Assembly (NCBI GenBank): GCA_030635995.1
Contig: DAOVXU010000057.1
Coordinates: 1-8,915, forward strand
Length of the DNA stretch: 8,915 nt
Direction: 5' to 3'
DNA from: Arcobacter sp.
Lineage (GTDB): Bacteria; Campylobacterota; Campylobacteria; Campylobacterales; Arcobacteraceae
Under the pieces are notes generated by a model. It worked only from the letters and a program-made list of their open reading frames with translations, was not told where the DNA came from and did no database searches. How positions within the stretch are numbered: position 1 is the first letter of the stretch; every line of letters begins with the position of its first letter. Below are positions 6,438 to 8,915 of the stretch, in pieces. Position numbers and translations under genes: made by a program.

Positions 6438-8915
6438 GATAATGAAACATCTTTTTATAATCCAAATTTAAAAACTGAAATTTTAGTTGATTCTTTATTA
6501 ACTGGAGTAACTTATATCAATAATAACAAACATAATACTACTAATGATTTAGGTGAATTTACTTATATAAAAAAAACAAATGTAACTTTTAAAATTGGTA
6601 ATGCCATATTGGGCAATCTAAGTAAGATGGGTAGAAGAGATGATAATAAAAGATTTATACAAGAGCTTACTGGGGTCTTAAGCTTAAGGGATACAAATAA
6701 TACCAAAACTATAAATTTAGCAGTTTTTTTACAATCTTTAGATGATGATACCAATTTAACTAATGGTATAGTTATCTCAAATTCTACAACAAAATATTTT
6801 GAAAGTAATATCTCTACTGATATATATATTCAAGATTTAAATGAAACAGAACTAAACACTACAATTATTAATAGTGGACATTGTGTAAGAAGTAGAGCAG
6901 ATGCTCTTTTACACCTAAATAATACTATGACAAGACATAATGTAGATTTAACACCCCCTACAGTTTTAAGTATATCATTAATAGACTCTCCTACTCCTGG
7001 TGATGAAGCAATACAATATAAAGTAACTTTTAGTGAAGATGTAAAAAATATATCAAAAGATGATTTTACTTTAATACTTAGTGGTATAAATGCCAATATT
7101 TATTCTATATCTTCCACATCTGGAACTAGTATCAAAGTTACTATTAATAATATTACCAGTCAAGGTAGATTAAATTTAAATTTAAAAAATACACACAATA
7201 TAAAAGATATAGCTGGCAATAGTTTAAATGGTGGTTTTGAAGGAGAAATCTTTACTAATAATGTATTACCATATATTAAAAGCTTAACAATACCTGCAAG
7301 TAAGACTTATAGAGAAACAGAATTTTTAGATTTTAATTTAACAATAAATGAAGATATAAATATTACAGGTAGCCCTAGATTAATATTAAATATAAATGAT
7401 ACAATAAAATATGCTACCTACACTGATGGAAATGGAACTAGTAATATTATATTTAGATATGCAATCGATAATAATCTATCTGATAGTGATGGGATAGATT
7501 TAAATAATACAATAGATTTAAATAATGGTGCCATAAAAGATTTAACTGGAAATGATTTAAATACTAGTTTTTCCAACCTTAATATTAATCTCAGTGGGAT
7601 TGAAATTGATTCTATTTTACCTATAATTCAAAGTTTAAATCTGATAAATAATCCACAAGCAGATGATAATTTGATAACTTATCAAATTGTCTTTAATAAA
7701 ACTATAACAAATATAACAAAAGATGATTTTAACTTAACTCTTAGTGGAACAACATCTGCTTCAATCGACTCTATATCATCTACTTCAGGTAAAGATATAA
7801 ATATAACAGTAAATACTATTAATGGAGATGGAACATTACAATTAAATCTTAAAAATACACATAGTATAAAAGATTCAATTGGGCATAATTTAACTGGAGG
7901 ATTTAATGGTCAAATTCATACTGTAGAAAATCCACCATCTATCCAATCTATGATTTTACCAACGGATAAAATATATACCCAAAAAGAAGATTTAGATTTT
8001 AATATCTCAATAAATGAAAATGTAAATATTACAGGTAATCCTAGATTAACTTTAAATATTAATAGTACAATCAAATATGCTGAATATTATGCTGGAACTG
8101 GAACTAGTAATATTATATTTAGATATACAGTTGATGATAATCTATATGATAGTGATGGGATAGATTTAAACAATACAATAGATTTAAATAATGGTGCCAT
8201 AAAAGACTTAAATGGCAATGATTTAAATACTAGTTTTTCTAACCTTAATATTGATCTCAGTGGAGTTGAAATTGATAGTGTTAATCCATATATTACAAGT
8301 TTAGCAATACCTACTAGTGATGATTACTATAACTTAGATGATAATTTAACTTTTTATCTGAATATCAATGAGTCTGTTAATGTTACTGGTTCTCCTTATT
8401 TAAAATTAACAATTGGTGATTTTGAAAAGAATGCTACATTTCAAGATGCTAATGGCACTAACAAATTAACATTTGCCTATACAATTGAAAATAATCTTGA
8501 AGATAATAATGGAGTAGATTTAAATAGCAATGTTTTTTTAGATAGTGGTTCAATACAAGATGTAGCTGGTAATGATTTAAATATAACATTTATGGAACAA
8601 AATCTTTCAAATGTATTAGTTGATTCAAAAATACCAATGATAGTCTCCATTATAAATAATCAAAATGGAACACATAAAGCAGGTGTTCGACTTGATTTTA
8701 ATCTTACAGTTAGTGAAGATGTAAATATAACGGGTGAGCCAAGAATTGCTTTAACTATAGATGATGAGCTTGATAAATATATCACTTATCAAAGCGACGA
8801 AAGCAATGCAACAAATTTAGTTTTTAGATATTTAGTTGAAAATAATATTGAAGATTTAGATGGTGTTATTTTATCTACAACTATAGACTTAAATGGAGGT
8901 TCTATAAAAGATAAA
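6375..8915 (+). CDS. Large Ig-like repeat lipoprotein, N-terminal 847 residues (cut by window edge)
   Basis: Open to the right edge, with no stop in 847 codons. Residues 1-21 form a lipoprotein signal peptide: Arg4, a long Leu/Ile-rich core, then FNGC with Cys21 as the predicted lipidated residue and Asp at +2. Residues about 35-140 form a beta-rich module with EILVDSLLTGVTY, GEFTY, VTFKIGNAILG and LAVFLQSLDDD, a pattern I have seen at the start of other bacterial surface proteins but cannot name. Residues 159-190 look like a linker with a lone Cys170. From 194 onward come bacterial Ig-like domains of two types in the order A-B-A-B-B-B. The composition is strongly Asn, Asp, Thr and Ser rich. 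The role is probably surface or periplasmic, adhesin-like; the ligand is unknown. It begins 6 nt after the HIT stop with no recognisable ribosome site. Identity as an Ig-repeat lipoprotein is solid; its function is inference. Confidence 0.88.
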   Translation, partial: MFFRLLLLLNLTIFIVIFNGCDNETSFYNPNLKTEILVDSLLTGVTYINNNKHNTTNDLGEFTYIKKTNVTFKIGNAILGNLSKMGRRDDNKRFIQELTGVLSLRDTNNTKTINLAVFLQSLDDDTNLTNGIVISNSTTKYFESNISTDIYIQDLNETELNTTIINSGHCVRSRADALLHLNNTMTRHNVDLTPPTVLSISLIDSPTPGDEAIQYKVTFSEDVKNISKDDFTLILSGINANIYSISSTSGTSIKVTINNITSQGRLNLNLKNTHNIKDIAGNSLNGGFEGEIFTNNVLPYIKSLTIPASKTYRETEFLDFNLTINEDINITGSPRLILNINDTIKYATYTDGNGTSNIIFRYAIDNNLSDSDGIDLNNTIDLNNGAIKDLTGNDLNTSFSNLNINLSGIEIDSILPIIQSLNLINNPQADDNLITYQIVFNKTITNITKDDFNLTLSGTTSASIDSISSTSGKDINITVNTINGDGTLQLNLKNTHSIKDSIGHNLTGGFNGQIHTVENPPSIQSMILPTDKIYTQKEDLDFNISINENVNITGNPRLTLNINSTIKYAEYYAGTGTSNIIFRYTVDDNLYDSDGIDLNNTIDLNNGAIKDLNGNDLNTSFSNLNIDLSGVEIDSVNPYITSLAIPTSDDYYNLDDNLTFYLNINESVNVTGSPYLKLTIGDFEKNATFQDANGTNKLTFAYTIENNLEDNNGVDLNSNVFLDSGSIQDVAGNDLNITFMEQNLSNVLVDSKIPMIVSIINNQNGTHKAGVRLDFNLTVSEDVNITGEPRIALTIDDELDKYITYQSDESNATNLVFRYLVENNIEDLDGVILSTTIDLNGGSIKDK
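6954..7265 (+). repeat. Ig-like repeat A1 (type A, 104 residues)
   Basis: Residues 194-297. Type A units open with a P-x-x-S-x-S/L strand, carry KVTFSEDV and KDDFTLILSG, a SISSTSG turn, then LNLNLKNTHNIKDIAGN and GGFEGEIFT. This matches a bacterial Ig-like domain common in large extracellular proteins. Its partner is A2 at 7617. Confidence 0.8.
7266..7616 (+). repeat. Ig-like repeat B1 (type B, 117 residues)
   Basis: Residues 298-414. Type B units open with LPYIKSLTIP, continue with LDFNLTINEDINITGSPRL, then NIIFRYAIDNNL, SDSDGIDLNN, NGAIKDLTGNDL and end with a GIEIDS strand. The 3' half is nearly identical to that of B2. Confidence 0.85.
7434..7610 (+). repeat. High-identity direct repeat, copy 1 (within B1)
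   Basis: This 177-bp stretch matches 8100-8276 at a constant 666-bp offset without gaps. I count 13 mismatches (about 93% identity). Several mismatches are silent, and the rest are mostly conservative changes at the protein level. Confidence 0.85.
7617..7931 (+). repeat. Ig-like repeat A2 (type A, 105 residues)
   Basis: Residues 415-519. It shares with A1 the KDDFNLTLSG strand, the SISSTSG turn, LQLNLKNTHSIKDSIGHNL and GGFNGQIHT. It is clearly more diverged from A1 than the matching halves of B1 and B2 are from each other. Confidence 0.8.
7932..8282 (+). repeat. Ig-like repeat B2 (type B, 117 residues)
   Basis: Residues 520-636, exactly the length of B1. LDFNISINENVNITGNPRL, NIIFRYTVDDNL, YDSDGIDLNN and NGAIKDLNGNDL align without gaps to B1. 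Confidence 0.85.
8100..8276 (+). repeat. High-identity direct repeat, copy 2 (within B2)
   Basis: Second copy of the 177-bp repeat at 7434-7610. The high identity begins sharply at GGAACTAGTAATATTATATT in both copies, while the sequence just before it differs, which suggests recent exchange confined to this half-domain. Confidence 0.85.
8283..8630 (+). repeat. Ig-like repeat B3 (type B, 116 residues, diverged)
   Basis: Residues 637-752. It follows B2 directly, without an A unit between. It keeps NPYITSLAIP, LNINESVNVTGSPYL, FAYTIENNL, EDNNGVDLN and IQDVAGNDLN, but differs widely from B1 and B2, so it is an older copy. Confidence 0.8.
8631..8915 (+). repeat. Ig-like repeat B4 (type B, partial at window edge)
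   Basis: Residues 753-847. IPMIVSI, LDFNLTVSEDVNITGEPR, NLVFRYLVENNI, EDLDGV and GGSIKDK match the B pattern up to the edge. The remaining roughly 20 residues, and probably further repeats, lie outside the window. Confidence 0.8.

Noticed and set aside
6563..7096. Two short minus-strand open frames inside the lipoprotein gene
   Set aside because: They are antisense to an uninterrupted 847-codon frame and are Ser/Leu-rich shadows.
6954..8915. CRISPR array or non-coding satellite from the direct repeats
   Set aside because: The repeats are in frame, about 350 bp long, diverged, and encode Ig-like domains. There are no short identical repeats with unique spacers.

Overview
The window is very AT-rich DNA. 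The gene order pheS-pheT-aroA-ispH, with a divergent HIT-family gene upstream of pheS, is the order I recall from Campylobacter and relatives. Together with the HQFKQPLNAI-type histidine-kinase H-box and the overall base composition, this points to a Campylobacterota bacterium, most likely in the Arcobacter group. The assignment rests on recalled synteny and motifs, not on a search.

Minus strand, about 5983 down to 1: a compact operon. A consensus -10 box lies just upstream of pheS, which is followed by pheT (4-nt ATGA overlap), aroA (13-nt gap), ispH (13-nt gap) and a histidine kinase (11-nt gap) that runs off the left edge. The first two genes make the subunits of phenylalanyl-tRNA synthetase. 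AroA makes EPSP on the route to phenylalanine, and IspH completes the MEP isoprenoid pathway. The kinase is the unexpected member: it has a TTG start, its phosphoacceptor His is already at residue 26, and it has no room for a sensor domain. In C. jejuni I recall rpsA at this place.

Plus strand, about 6000 to 8915: a short divergent promoter region drives a small HIT-family protein. Six bases after its stop codon begins a large lipoprotein, open to the right edge (at least 847 residues). It has a lipobox Cys at residue 21, an N-terminal beta-rich module, then bacterial Ig-like domains of two types arranged A-B-A-B-B-B. It is probably a cell-surface or periplasmic adhesin-like protein. By hand count it carries 24 acidic N-glycosylation sequons (D/E-X-N-X-S/T), far more than expected by chance.

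The core operon is ordinary. What deserves a second look is the repeat lipoprotein (sequon density and recent repeat homogenisation) and the sensorless kinase appended to the housekeeping operon. I see no mobile element, CRISPR array, tRNA, rRNA or intrinsic terminator, and no gene-free stretch longer than about 110 bases.
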